From positions 1 to 40,676 of the forward strand of contig DYLW01000023.1 in assembly GCA_020721865.1 (NCBI GenBank): 40,676 nucleotides of DNA. Direction: 5' to 3'. The DNA is from Leptospira biflexa. Its GTDB lineage: Bacteria > Spirochaetota > Leptospiria > Turneriellales > DYLW01. The notes under the pieces are model-generated. The model was not told the DNA's origin. It saw nothing but the letters and a program-made list of their open reading frames with translations, and made no database searches. A program made the position numbers and the translations under genes. Shown piece by piece: positions 1-7,780 of this stretch. Each line of letters starts with the position of its first letter. The stretch's first letter is position 1.

Positions 1-65
1 CAGAAAGGTGGGGTGGCTTGAACCTCTCTGTCGGATATGTGTCCGGGGTTTACATTTTTTCCCAT
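1..65 (-). CDS. Possible 5' end of a gene running off the window
   Basis: An ATG at 65 (minus strand) opens a frame that stays open for 21 codons to the window edge. A purine-rich GGGTGGG lies just upstream as a weak ribosome-binding site. The encoded peptide (MGKNVNPGHISDREVQ...) is not recognised. If real, it is divergent from the peroxiredoxin gene and shares its upstream region. The fragment is too short to rule out chance. Confidence 0.25.
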   Translation of the reverse strand, partial: MGKNVNPGHISDREVQATPPF

Positions 66-178
66 ATTACCCACCCTTCAGAATTCCCACTTTGGTACCC
101 GTTGCAATGACGCGTTTTTTGTCAAAAAGCAGATTTTGCGAGAAATTCCTGGTATAGTACCGGGTAAGTATTAAAAAT

Positions 179-197
179 AATAATCATAATCGTTATT
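179..197 (+). promoter_or_regulatory. Fur/PerR-like operator upstream of the peroxiredoxin gene
   Basis: The 19-mer AATAATCATAATCGTTATT matches the classical Fur box GATAATGATAATCATTATC at 15 of 19 positions by hand alignment. It sits about 105 nt upstream of the peroxiredoxin ATG in a very AT-rich stretch. Fur-family regulators such as PerR commonly control peroxide-defence genes, so this is a plausible operator. I see no convincing -35/-10 pair with good spacing around it; a TATAGT lies at 153-158. Confidence 0.5.
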
Positions 198-300
198 TTT
201 TTGGAAATTCTCTAATAAAATATGGTCGATATTGCCGGCATTGCGTATATTCCTTCCAACAAACCGGGAAACCGGGATTAAAAAAACAAGGAGTTTAAAC

Positions 301-948
301 ATGGCAGAAGGATCGTTTCCATTATTAGGGGATAAATTTCCCGAATTCACAGCAAAAACAACCCACGGGATGAAAAACATTCCCGGCGATTATAAAGGTA
401 AATGGCTGGTACTTTTTTCTCATCCAGCGGATTTTACCCCGGTCTGCACCACTGAATTTGTTGCCTTTCAACAGAAATACAATGAATTTCGTGCTATGAA
501 TACCGAGCTGATTGGTCTTTCCATTGACCAGGTTTTTGCCCATATAAAATGGGTGGAATGGATTGATGAAAAACTGAAAGTTTCCATTGAATTTCCTATT
601 ATCGCAGCCAATGACGCCCTGGCGGAAAAAATCGGGCTTTTGCATCCCGGAAAAGGAACCAATACTGTGCGTGCTGTATTTGTGATTGATGCCCAAGGAG
701 TTACCCGCACCATCCTTTATTATCCACAGGAAATCGGAAGAAATATGGATGAGATTGTCCGGGTGGTGAAAGCACTGCAAACATCGGATAAAAACGGGGT
801 TGCCTGCCCGGCAGACTGGCCCAAAAATTCCCTGATTGGGGATAAGGTCATTGTACCGCCGGCGTCCGATATGGATACCATGAAAAAACGCAAAGCTGGT
901 GAATATGAAAATTTTGACTGGTGGTTTTCTTACAAAAAACTTCAATAA
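301..948 (+). CDS. Peroxiredoxin, 1-Cys/Prx6-type thiol peroxidase
   Basis: This 215-aa cytoplasmic peroxidase reduces H2O2 and organic hydroperoxides with a cysteine thiol. The peroxidatic cysteine is C49 in the motif PVCTTEF, with T46 nearby and conserved Arg R124 in the strand VRAVFVID. The length and the C-terminal arm containing VACPADWP fit the Prx6/AhpC-TSA subfamily. A second cysteine, C169, lies in the region where some Prx6-like enzymes have a resolving cysteine, so a 2-Cys mechanism is possible. The start at 301 is chosen because AAGGAG lies 7 nt upstream; a longer frame from 232 lacks such a site. The stop is 9 nt before the next gene's start. The Fur/PerR-like box upstream suggests peroxide- or iron-responsive control (inference). 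Confidence 0.93.
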   Translation: MAEGSFPLLGDKFPEFTAKTTHGMKNIPGDYKGKWLVLFSHPADFTPVCTTEFVAFQQKYNEFRAMNTELIGLSIDQVFAHIKWVEWIDEKLKVSIEFPIIAANDALAEKIGLLHPGKGTNTVRAVFVIDAQGVTRTILYYPQEIGRNMDEIVRVVKALQTSDKNGVACPADWPKNSLIGDKVIVPPASDMDTMKKRKAGEYENFDWWFSYKKLQ

Positions 949-959
949 TGGAGATTAAA

Positions 960-1166
960 ATGAAAAACATGGGATATCTGGACAGGGGCATACGAAGTAT
1001 CATCGCAATTGTCATTGGGATTGCGTTTTTTATGGGTTGGATAAACGGGGTAACCGCTATCATCCTGGGAATTGTTGCCATTGTGTTTCTGGCTGTTTCT
1101 GTGATTGGCTTTTGCCCATTGTATACCATCCTGAAAGTAAACACAACGGGAGAAAAGAAGTCATGA
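960..1166 (+). CDS. Small YgaP-like (DUF2892) inner-membrane protein
   Basis: This 68-aa protein has two hydrophobic helices, roughly residues 12-30 and 32-52. It carries the family hallmarks NMGYLDRGIRS at the N-terminus and GFCPLYTIL after the second helix, typical of DUF2892 domains (also the membrane part of YgaP rhodanese). The function is unknown for stand-alone members, which often neighbour sulfur or redox genes. The start at 960 is favoured by GGAG six nt upstream; an in-frame ATG at 948 overlaps the peroxiredoxin stop codon. It is probably co-transcribed with the peroxiredoxin and overlaps the convergent exporter gene by 6 nt at their 3' ends. Confidence 0.8.
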   Translation: MKNMGYLDRGIRSIIAIVIGIAFFMGWINGVTAIILGIVAIVFLAVSVIGFCPLYTILKVNTTGEKKS

Positions 1167-2087
1167 ATGATGGTGCAGGGGTTTGTAAATCAGATCCTTG
1201 CTGGGGCATTCCCCGTATTCAAACTGGAAGGTAAAATGATTGATGTGGAAATCCTGTTCCAGAGTAGCGGACAGGGTTTCCTTTAATTTATGGGTTTGGC
1301 TCACCGGGATATCCTTTTTCAGGTCGATGTGGCATTCCATGGAAATGAGATCATCGTCCAGTTGCCATACGTGAAGGTGGTGCATATTGGCCACTTCCGG
1401 AAAAGATTCCACCTTTGCCCGCACCATAGCGACATCCAGACCCCTGGGGGCGAACTGGAGCAGAATGCGGACACTTTCCTGGAATATTCCTATGGCAGAG
1501 TAAATGATCCAGATTCCAATCAACATGGATAAAATCGCATCCAGAATAAATACCCGGAAAAAATACATTCCTATCGCCCCCACCATAACGCCCAAAGATA
1601 CCGCCATATCTCCGAACAAATGAATATAGGCGGCTTTTATGTTCATACTCTCCTTCTGTTCCGAATGCAGAAGATATAAAGAAAAGCCATTAAAAAGAAA
1701 TCCTGCCAATGCCACCACAAAAACAACACCTTCCGATATTTTTTCCGGGTGCCACAGCCTGTCCACAGACTCCCTGATAATAAACAAAGAAAAAACAATC
1801 AGGATCAAGGAATTCAAAAAAGTGGCCATGATCTGGAGTCTTTTATAACCAAATGTTTTGCTCGGTGAAGGGTCTTTTCTACTCCAGCGGTGGGCAAAAT
1901 AGGCCATCACCAGCGATAGTGAATCCCCCAGATTATGGAGTGCATCTGTAAGCAGAGAAAGAGAATTGGAGAGGATTCCCCCGGTAATCTGAAAAATAGT
2001 AATGGAAATATTTAACCCCACCGTCCAGAGGAGCTTTTTCCCGGTCTGCAGGGAGTGGGAATGGTCATGATGGGAATGGTGGTTCAT
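1161..2087 (-). CDS. Cation diffusion facilitator (CDF), zinc-type exporter
   Basis: This 308-aa inner-membrane metal/proton antiporter starts with a His-rich cytoplasmic tail (MNHHSHHDHSHS) and has six predicted helices. Two HxxxD metal sites are visible, H51/D55 in helix 2 and H156/D160 in helix 5, the pattern of zinc-selecting ZnT/CzcD/ZitB members. A cytoplasmic domain (about 210-300, with HHLHVWQL) follows and ends in a second His cluster. The frame extends upstream to 2501, but that part overlaps murG and is not CDF-like. The ATG at 2087 lacks a close ribosome-binding site; GGGAGG lies about 25 nt upstream, so a non-ATG start slightly upstream is possible. Divergent from murG. Confidence 0.9.
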   Translation of the reverse strand: MNHHSHHDHSHSLQTGKKLLWTVGLNISITIFQITGGILSNSLSLLTDALHNLGDSLSLVMAYFAHRWSRKDPSPSKTFGYKRLQIMATFLNSLILIVFSLFIIRESVDRLWHPEKISEGVVFVVALAGFLFNGFSLYLLHSEQKESMNIKAAYIHLFGDMAVSLGVMVGAIGMYFFRVFILDAILSMLIGIWIIYSAIGIFQESVRILLQFAPRGLDVAMVRAKVESFPEVANMHHLHVWQLDDDLISMECHIDLKKDIPVSQTHKLKETLSATLEQDFHINHFTFQFEYGECPSKDLIYKPLHHHS

Positions 2088-2174
2088 ACTGATCAAGTTA
2101 CAAATTTTTTCCTCCCATGTCCAATTATTCCCATAAATCTCTTTACGCCAAATCTGCCCCTGGAATAACTTTCC

Positions 2175-3221
2175 ATGACCAATATCTGGATGGCTGCCGG
2201 TGGAACCGGGGGACATATTTCTCCCTGTGTGGCCGTTGCGGAAAATCTTCCGGACGGAATAAACCTGCTTTGTTTCACCCTGGAAAAAAATCTGGATTAC
2301 CCGGATATACGCAAACTGCCCGGCCACGTCCTTTCCTATCCTGCAAAGAAAATACCCCGCTCCCCCGGAGACGCCCTGTCTTTTTTTCTGGGATTTCTCC
2401 GCTCTTTGAGGATTCTCAGCCGGGAACAGAAAAAATCCAGACCCGATGCCATTCTGGCCTTTGGGGGATATCCTTCGTTTCCCATTCTCGCATTCGCTCA
2501 ATGGAAAAAGATCCCGTATTTTCTTTTTGAGCAGAATTCACGTCCAGGGATGGTCACCCGGGTATTCAGAAAAAAGGCAAAAGGTGTCTTTTACAGTTTT
2601 CCCCGTAGCCATTATGGGAGCAATGAGCATTTAACTGGCAATCCTGTCCGAAGACAAATCCGTGAAAAATATCAACCGGGAGAAAACCATCGCCCTCCCC
2701 GCTCCATTCTGATTACCGGTGGTTCCCAGGGAGCCAGAGATTTGAACCAGTTATATCTGGCCATGATCCGGGATCCCTATTTTGATCAAATAAAAATCAC
2801 CCTCTCTGCCGGAGAAAAAAATCTGGCCGATGTGTCCAGCCAGGCCAGGAAGTCAGATAACATTTATGGATTTATTGAAGATATGCACAATAAGCTCAAT
2901 GAATGTGATCTGGTGATCTGTCGTTCTGGCTCCGGTACTGTTTTTGAAAATCTGGTCTTCCATAAACCGGCCATCTACTTTCCTTACCCCCACGCCACAG
3001 ATAACCACCAGTTCCATAATGCGGTTTTGCTCAAAGAAGCCGGGGTCTGCGAAATAGTACAAATGCAGCCATTTAATGCAATCGAAGCGGCACGGGAAGT
3101 GAAAGCCATTCTGGAAGATAAGGATAGAATGAACAATGCCCGGAACCCAGAATGGGAAACCGGCATTCCGCTGGACGCCCACCAATCGGTCTGGGAAAGG
3201 ATGAAATATCTTCTGCAATGA
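2175..3221 (+). CDS. murG: MurG, UDP-GlcNAc transferase of lipid II synthesis
   Basis: This 348-aa glycosyltransferase transfers GlcNAc from UDP-GlcNAc to lipid I, making lipid II at the inner face of the cytoplasmic membrane. The N-terminal glycine-rich loop GGTGGH (residues 9-14) binds the lipid diphosphate. A second loop, GGSQGARDLNQ, starts the C-terminal Rossmann domain. The donor-binding signature RSGSGTVFE, followed by PYPHATDNHQ, is intact. Length is normal for MurG. There is no obvious ribosome-binding site before ATG 2175. No other mur/fts genes are adjacent, so it sits outside the usual dcw cluster. Its stop overlaps the next start (ATGA), so the downstream exported protein is translationally coupled. 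Confidence 0.95.
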   Translation: MTNIWMAAGGTGGHISPCVAVAENLPDGINLLCFTLEKNLDYPDIRKLPGHVLSYPAKKIPRSPGDALSFFLGFLRSLRILSREQKKSRPDAILAFGGYPSFPILAFAQWKKIPYFLFEQNSRPGMVTRVFRKKAKGVFYSFPRSHYGSNEHLTGNPVRRQIREKYQPGENHRPPRSILITGGSQGARDLNQLYLAMIRDPYFDQIKITLSAGEKNLADVSSQARKSDNIYGFIEDMHNKLNECDLVICRSGSGTVFENLVFHKPAIYFPYPHATDNHQFHNAVLLKEAGVCEIVQMQPFNAIEAAREVKAILEDKDRMNNARNPEWETGIPLDAHQSVWERMKYLLQ

Positions 3222-4825
3222 AAGCAATCATTTTATCGAGCATTATATCTTTAACTCTGATACAGGGAGTCTGGGCGGAGACCGTGGTTTTCCCCGTCCG
3301 GCATGAACTGCCGGAACTATATTTACCATTCCCCGCTTTGCATAATTTTTCCAAGGATGATATGTCCTGGGAATTATCCCGGCTTATATACCATTACACC
3401 CGGTTGCGAAAAATTCCCGGTTATTATCATTCCACCGCTTTGCGGGATTATTTTCTCCGCAATAATCTCACTGCATGGAACCGCTTTGGGGAAGATGATT
3501 TAAGAAAAGCCGCAAAAGGAATCTACGCAAAGAATATCCTGCTATCCAAGCTCACCCACTCGGATGGGAAATACCATCTGTCCACGGCATTGTATTCAGA
3601 CTCCACCGGAAAAGTATCCAATATTATCCAGACTTCGGATTCCAGCATCATGTCCGCAATCAAAAAGAATATGGACATCCGTTATCCGGGGATTCCGTTT
3701 CTGTATAATTTCAATGCCGTCCCGTCTGTCCAATACCTCCTTCTTCTGGATTCCTCCGGTGCGGGGTATTATGAATCCGTGGATTATCGGAAGAAAATAT
3801 CATCACTGGTGGCGGATAAACTGGCCGTCTGTGCGGTGAAAAACGGAGAAAAAAACATTTTCTATCCTTTCGCTGATATCCAGATACAGACCGGTAAACT
3901 GGCTTCTTTGCGGTATTCCGGCTCTTCCCTGAATGCGGAAAGCTGGCAAAAAATGAAAAGCTGTGCAGACTCCGCCCTTTCCGGAAAGTCCAAAACCCCC
4001 GTGATTCTTTACCATAACGGAGGATTGGAAAATTCCACCGCAAAAGGCACTTTCTCCCGAATGATTTCCGGTCTTGCCCGGAGACATTCCATTTACATTC
4101 TGGGCATCTCCGGCATAGACAACCCATCGCGGAAATATCTGGATTCTCTGGCATCCGGCAATAAAAATATTTTCTATTATGATAACATAGCCTGGGAACG
4201 TGCGGCCAATGCGGATGGTTCCTCCCTGTATTTGATGCTCCGCAATCACCGCCTTTACCAGGTACAATCTCTGGAATGGGATAAAAGTGCCCCGTCTGCG
4301 AGCATACAGGAAAGGCTGTACAGAAGAAACTGCTCCCTAATCTGCCTGTATGAAGAACTGCACGGAATCAAGCTGATAGAAACCGGAGACAAAGGGTATT
4401 CTTCCGATCTTTTCTACCGGTATCTCAATTCCGTTCAGGAAAAAAACGACAATAGAATACACATTGGGGGGGAACAGAATGTTCGCCTTCTGGTGCGGAC
4501 AGATAACATTGCTTTCTGGATTCAGGTTCCTTACCGGGAATACCTGGCCGCCCGCAGTGAACAAACCCGTTCCTATTATTTTATGGTTTCCTTAACCGGA
4601 GAAAATATATCCAGCCAGAATATCAACCACCGGGGCTACGGAAAAGTTTTCTCCAACAGAAGTGAAATCCCGGCCCTGCTGGAAATTTCCATGCGGGATT
4701 ATTTCCAGAATCCGGAGGCATATCTCCACAAAAGCCTGCAGGGAGGATCTTTTTATGTGTTTGGCGGGGAGATTCTGGAAATTCGCCTTGACGAAAGGAA
4801 CAAAACCCGGGACTGGGAGTATTAA
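3218..4825 (+). CDS. Exported protein of unknown function, possible degenerate vWA-like region
   Basis: This 535-aa protein begins with a typical signal peptide (charged MK, hydrophobic core, cleavage likely after VWA near residue 20). I do not recognise the family. Residues about 80-130 (KAAKGIYAKNILLSKL... YHLSTALYSDSTGKV) resemble the repeated strands of TolB-N/FlgO-like domains. From about 180 the order YLLLLDSSGAG, TPVILYHNGG and RRHSIYILGISG is reminiscent of a von Willebrand A fold, with DSSGAG in place of DxSxS; this is an impression only. The start at 3218 overlaps the murG stop by 4 nt and gives the signal peptide; the frame extends further upstream inside murG. The lipoprotein gene follows directly, so the two may form an envelope pair. 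Confidence 0.75.
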   Translation: MKAIILSSIISLTLIQGVWAETVVFPVRHELPELYLPFPALHNFSKDDMSWELSRLIYHYTRLRKIPGYYHSTALRDYFLRNNLTAWNRFGEDDLRKAAKGIYAKNILLSKLTHSDGKYHLSTALYSDSTGKVSNIIQTSDSSIMSAIKKNMDIRYPGIPFLYNFNAVPSVQYLLLLDSSGAGYYESVDYRKKISSLVADKLAVCAVKNGEKNIFYPFADIQIQTGKLASLRYSGSSLNAESWQKMKSCADSALSGKSKTPVILYHNGGLENSTAKGTFSRMISGLARRHSIYILGISGIDNPSRKYLDSLASGNKNIFYYDNIAWERAANADGSSLYLMLRNHRLYQVQSLEWDKSAPSASIQERLYRRNCSLICLYEELHGIKLIETGDKGYSSDLFYRYLNSVQEKNDNRIHIGGEQNVRLLVRTDNIAFWIQVPYREYLAARSEQTRSYYFMVSLTGENISSQNINHRGYGKVFSNRSEIPALLEISMRDYFQNPEAYLHKSLQGGSFYVFGGEILEIRLDERNKTRDWEY

Positions 4826-5293
4826 ATGCACGCCCTTGGATTCAGGATTCTTTTTATCACCATAGCCACAGGCTTTTTTTCCACCTGCTCCACTAATCTG
4901 CCGTATGCGGAAGAGGACTCTCTGAAACGCCCGTACCAGTTAGAGGCAGTTGCGGCATCATCGGATTCCATCCGGCTTTCTTATATGGTGACCAATACGG
5001 AGAATACTTTCATCGGCTATAATGTTTATATATCACAGACTTCCATACCGGACTCCTATATCACATCCAAAGTGATCGCTCCCTATCTCACAGAAGGATC
5101 CCAGCCCAGCGTCCGGCACACATCGGACGATTTTAATACATCCCAGAGCAAGGCCCTGACGATCGATTTTCTACGGTATGGAATTATACGGCTTAATCCC
5201 GGAGAGACATATTACATCCGGATGAGTGCATATTCCTATAATAAAGTGGAATCCCTGCCCTCTCCGGAAGTGAAAGTGGTTTTACCCCATTAA
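4826..5293 (+). CDS. Putative lipoprotein with fibronectin-III-like region
   Basis: This 155-aa protein has a short hydrophobic signal ending GFFSTC (Cys at residue 21), a relaxed spirochaete-style lipobox with Thr before Cys. The body (QLEAVAASSDSIRLSYMV ... GYNVYIS ... LNPGETYYIRMSAYSYNKVES) has the alternating strands and 'GETYYIRMSAYS' pattern of fibronectin type III-like domains. The ATG directly follows the upstream stop codon (TAA-ATG), so it belongs to the murG operon. Its 3' end overlaps fliN by 4 nt on the opposite strand. Function unknown; a surface or periplasmic role is inferred. Confidence 0.72.
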   Translation: MHALGFRILFITIATGFFSTCSTNLPYAEEDSLKRPYQLEAVAASSDSIRLSYMVTNTENTFIGYNVYISQTSIPDSYITSKVIAPYLTEGSQPSVRHTSDDFNTSQSKALTIDFLRYGIIRLNPGETYYIRMSAYSYNKVESLPSPEVKVVLPH

Positions 5294-6366
5294 TTGTTGC
5301 TGGACATTTTGGCCAGACGTTCTGCGGGAGCCACAATGTCGGTTACGCGAACACCAAAGTTTTCATCAATGACCACAACCTCACCACGAGCAATCAGTTT
5401 CCCATTCACCAGCAGATCCACCGGTTCACCAGCCAGTTTGTCCAACTCAATAATGGAACCTTCCCCCAGACTCAAAATATCTTTCACATATTTTTTGGTA
5501 CGCCCAAGTTCCACCGTCAAAATCATCTGCACGTCAAGCAGAAGTTCATAGTTGGGTGGCAGGTCTGCTTTACGGGATTGCATTCCTCCTTGGTTAAAAC
5601 TGGGATAGGATACTTCGTTATAGGGTATCCCGGTGGGTGCCACCGATGAAGAATTACCTTTGGACTGTTGCCCCATCCCCATATTTCCAGGCATGGATAC
5701 GGAACCAGACTTGGCCCAGCGGGTGGCACCGGCGTGATCAATATAGTGGACCAATTTTCCGGATTTCCCGCCTTCCACGGAAATATTATAAGTAATCCGG
5801 ATTGCTTTGGGGCCGTTCAAACCCAGCGGTTCTCTGCCGGTATAAACAACACCATCGGGTGAACTGGGGGATAAATTATCGCTGAATTTATTGCTTAAGT
5901 TCTGACTCAAAGAAGAAAGAATGGTATTGGAAACTTCCCCAATGGCGGAAATCTGTCCTTCATCAATAGTATCGGAATCAGTATCGGAACCCATCATGGC
6001 AGCTCCGATATTTTTGGCCACATCCTCCGGATATATTAGTGCGGTGGGAACAGATCCCATATTGACTTTCACCAGAACGCTACCGGGCTGGATATCTCCC
6101 GGGATCACAGGAACCTCTTCCACATAAGCATTGCTGATGCTTACGTTTCTGGTGATCATTGTGGAGGCCTGCTGTGCCGCAATGGATATTGCTTCATTGA
6201 AAGAATCGGAAAGCAAATCTGTTTCCACTGCCCCCAGAGAACCATCGCCCATGCCGCCGCCGGAACCCATTTTTACGTCCAGGGAACCGCCTCCCTGGGA
6301 CATATCGTCAGCACCCATTAAAAGGGCATCAATTTCGTCTTGAGATAAGGATCCATCGCTTGCCAT
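5290..6366 (-). CDS. fliN: FliN/FliY-type flagellar motor switch protein
   Basis: This 358-aa C-ring component helps set the direction of flagellar rotation. Residues 8-16 (SQDEIDALL) are the FliM/FliY-style N-terminal peptide known to bind phospho-CheY. A CheC-like middle domain follows (about 50-210; DEGQISAIGEVSNTILSSL). A Gly/Ser/Gln-rich linker of roughly 50 residues leads to a C-terminal SpoA/FliN domain (about 275-350; LTVELGRTKKYVKDILSLGEGSIIELDKLAGEPVDLLVNG). This architecture is FliY rather than the short FliN. A GGAGGAATT ribosome-binding site precedes the ATG. It lies 10 nt after fliL; no separate fliM follows, since the next gene is convergent. Confidence 0.92.
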   Translation of the reverse strand: MASDGSLSQDEIDALLMGADDMSQGGGSLDVKMGSGGGMGDGSLGAVETDLLSDSFNEAISIAAQQASTMITRNVSISNAYVEEVPVIPGDIQPGSVLVKVNMGSVPTALIYPEDVAKNIGAAMMGSDTDSDTIDEGQISAIGEVSNTILSSLSQNLSNKFSDNLSPSSPDGVVYTGREPLGLNGPKAIRITYNISVEGGKSGKLVHYIDHAGATRWAKSGSVSMPGNMGMGQQSKGNSSSVAPTGIPYNEVSYPSFNQGGMQSRKADLPPNYELLLDVQMILTVELGRTKKYVKDILSLGEGSIIELDKLAGEPVDLLVNGKLIARGEVVVIDENFGVRVTDIVAPAERLAKMSSNN

Positions 6367-6376
6367 AATTCCTCCG

Positions 6377-6910
6377 TTAACTGATCACAATTTCCTGAAA
6401 ATACACTTCTTCAATTTTCCCTTCGCTTAAAATCATATTAATCTGGGATTTAATTTCTTCCGCCAGATTTAATTTCTGCAGGGGAGTCTGCAATTCTTCT
6501 TTTTTCTTACCGCCCAGAATTATATTGATTATATGCATCATTTGAGTCTGGCGGTCAAATAATTCTTTTTCCAATGCTTTATTGTCTATTTTGAACCCAA
6601 AGGCCAGGGTCATCTGGATATAGTGTGCTTCATCCACATCCGATGTATTTACCCGGAATTCCTTCGCAAAAGCAAAAGTTCCCAAGGGAGGCGGAGCGGG
6701 GGCAATCACAATGTTCTGTTCCTCTTTAAAAGCATCAGATTTCACCTTTTTTGCCACCAGATAGGAAATGACAAACATCAGCAAAACGCCAATGATCACC
6801 CCGACGACCCACATGAGTATCGTAATCAGCTTTGAGCGTCCTCCGGAAACCGGTGCACCGGCGAGGGCCTCCTCTTCCGAGTCTTCCTGGACATCTTCAT
6901 CATCACCCAT
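6377..6910 (-). CDS. fliL: FliL, flagellar basal-body-associated protein
   Basis: This 177-aa inner-membrane protein has an acidic cytoplasmic N-terminus, one transmembrane helix (about 29-51) and a periplasmic FliL domain containing RVNTSDVDEAHYIQMTLAF. The C-terminal part (LQKLNLAEEIKSQINMIL ... VYFQEIVIS) is characteristic of the family. FliL surrounds MotAB stators and raises torque. GGGAGG lies 6 nt before the ATG. It is separated from motB by 81 nt, the longest gap in this flagellar run, which holds an inverted repeat and AT-rich -10-like sequences, so fliL-fliN may have an additional promoter. Confidence 0.93.
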   Translation of the reverse strand: MGDDEDVQEDSEEEALAGAPVSGGRSKLITILMWVVGVIIGVLLMFVISYLVAKKVKSDAFKEEQNIVIAPAPPPLGTFAFAKEFRVNTSDVDEAHYIQMTLAFGFKIDNKALEKELFDRQTQMMHIINIILGGKKKEELQTPLQKLNLAEEIKSQINMILSEGKIEEVYFQEIVIS

Positions 6911-6975
6911 TGATTTCCTCCCAATTCAAATATACTATATTATCGTATGAATGCAAAGTCGCTTTACACATTTTT

Positions 6976-6990
6976 GTGACATAATATCAC
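6976..6990. promoter_or_regulatory. Near-palindrome in the motB-fliL gap, possible operator
   Basis: GTGACATAATATCAC reads almost the same on both strands (GTGA-AT/AT-TCAC arms, two paired mismatches and a central base). It begins 2 nt beyond the motB stop codon. Read on the minus strand it contains TTATGTCACA, which also occurs upstream of the small gene at 12160 and in the 35-bp repeats at 37706. Between it and fliL lie AT-rich candidates such as TTGCAT (6956-6951) and TATATT (6934-6929), but the implied leader would be very short. A regulatory site is inferred; an RNA processing hairpin is an alternative. Confidence 0.35.
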
Positions 6991-6991
6991 G

Positions 6992-7780
6992 TCAATGCCA
7001 TTCGGTCTGTGGTACTTTTTCAGCGGGGAGCTCTTTATCCGGATAATTCCTTTTATACTTATTCTGACTCAGCACCACAATATCCACGCGACGGTTGATG
7101 GCCCGCCCTTCCGGGGTTTGGGACTCCGTGATGGGGCGGTATTTTCCATAGGCCACTGCGGACATCATACCCGGTTCCACATTTTCGCTTTCATGCAGAA
7201 ACCGCAGGACATTAACAGCCCGCTGGGAAGACAATTCCCAGTTTGTTTCATAATATTCAGAACCCTGATTTGTGGCCAATGGGCTTTCATCGGCATGGCC
7301 TTCTATCCTTACCATGGAATTCAACTGCGGAAGGAGTGTTCCCACTTTTACCAGGGTATTTTTTGCTGTTTCCGTGAGGCGGGCTGAACCGGGCGGGAAA
7401 TGATCATTCCCAATCAGGCTGATAATGAGGCCCCTCTCATCCTGTTGCAGTTTCAATTGTTTTGACTTGATTTCCGGTTTGAAAATCTCACTGGCCACCT
7501 GGTAGGATTTTGCAAGTGCAGAGCCTTTCTCTGTTGCCGGGAGTGAGGATAGAGTCATCCCCATTTCTTCCAGATCTCCCTTGGATAATGTCTGCCCGCC
7601 CTCAAATATTCCCAAAGAACCAGTGAAGGCTGTCATTAACAGACGCAGTTCCTGCCCCGGAATGGCGGCGGTGGTAAACAACATCACAAAGAAGGTAAGA
7701 AGCAGCGTCACCATGTCTCCATAGGTTGCCAGAAAGGCCGGCAGACATTTGGGACAGTCAGGACATTTTTTTTTGGCCAT
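6992..7780 (-). CDS. motB: MotB, flagellar stator subunit
   Basis: This 262-aa stator protein forms the proton channel with MotA and anchors it to peptidoglycan. The cytoplasmic N-terminus carries a Cys cluster (CPDCPKC, residues 6-12). A single transmembrane helix follows, with the essential channel aspartate D22 in TYGDMVTLLLTFFVMLF. The periplasmic C-terminal half is an OmpA-like peptidoglycan-binding domain (IEGHADESPL ... NWELSSQRAVNVLRFL ... GRAINRRVDIVV). Length is normal. The ATG shares its A with the motA stop (TAATG), showing translational coupling. The role of the Cys cluster is unknown; metal binding is conceivable. Confidence 0.96.
   Translation of the reverse strand: MAKKKCPDCPKCLPAFLATYGDMVTLLLTFFVMLFTTAAIPGQELRLLMTAFTGSLGIFEGGQTLSKGDLEEMGMTLSSLPATEKGSALAKSYQVASEIFKPEIKSKQLKLQQDERGLIISLIGNDHFPPGSARLTETAKNTLVKVGTLLPQLNSMVRIEGHADESPLATNQGSEYYETNWELSSQRAVNVLRFLHESENVEPGMMSAVAYGKYRPITESQTPEGRAINRRVDIVVLSQNKYKRNYPDKELPAEKVPQTEWH

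Noticed and set aside
232..300. N-terminal extension of the peroxiredoxin (start at 232)
   Set aside because: The extension is not peroxiredoxin-like and lacks a ribosome-binding site, while ATG 301 has AAGGAG 7 nt upstream.
325..945. Long minus-strand frame opposite the peroxiredoxin
   Set aside because: Shadow of a clear coding frame; no recognisable product. The same applies to long antisense frames opposite sdhA (15814-17676) and the cyclase (13180-14721).
2088..2501. N-terminal extension of the CDF transporter to 2501
   Set aside because: It overlaps murG on the other strand, is Gly/Arg-rich and unlike any CDF N-terminus; the His-rich tail at 2087 is the natural start.
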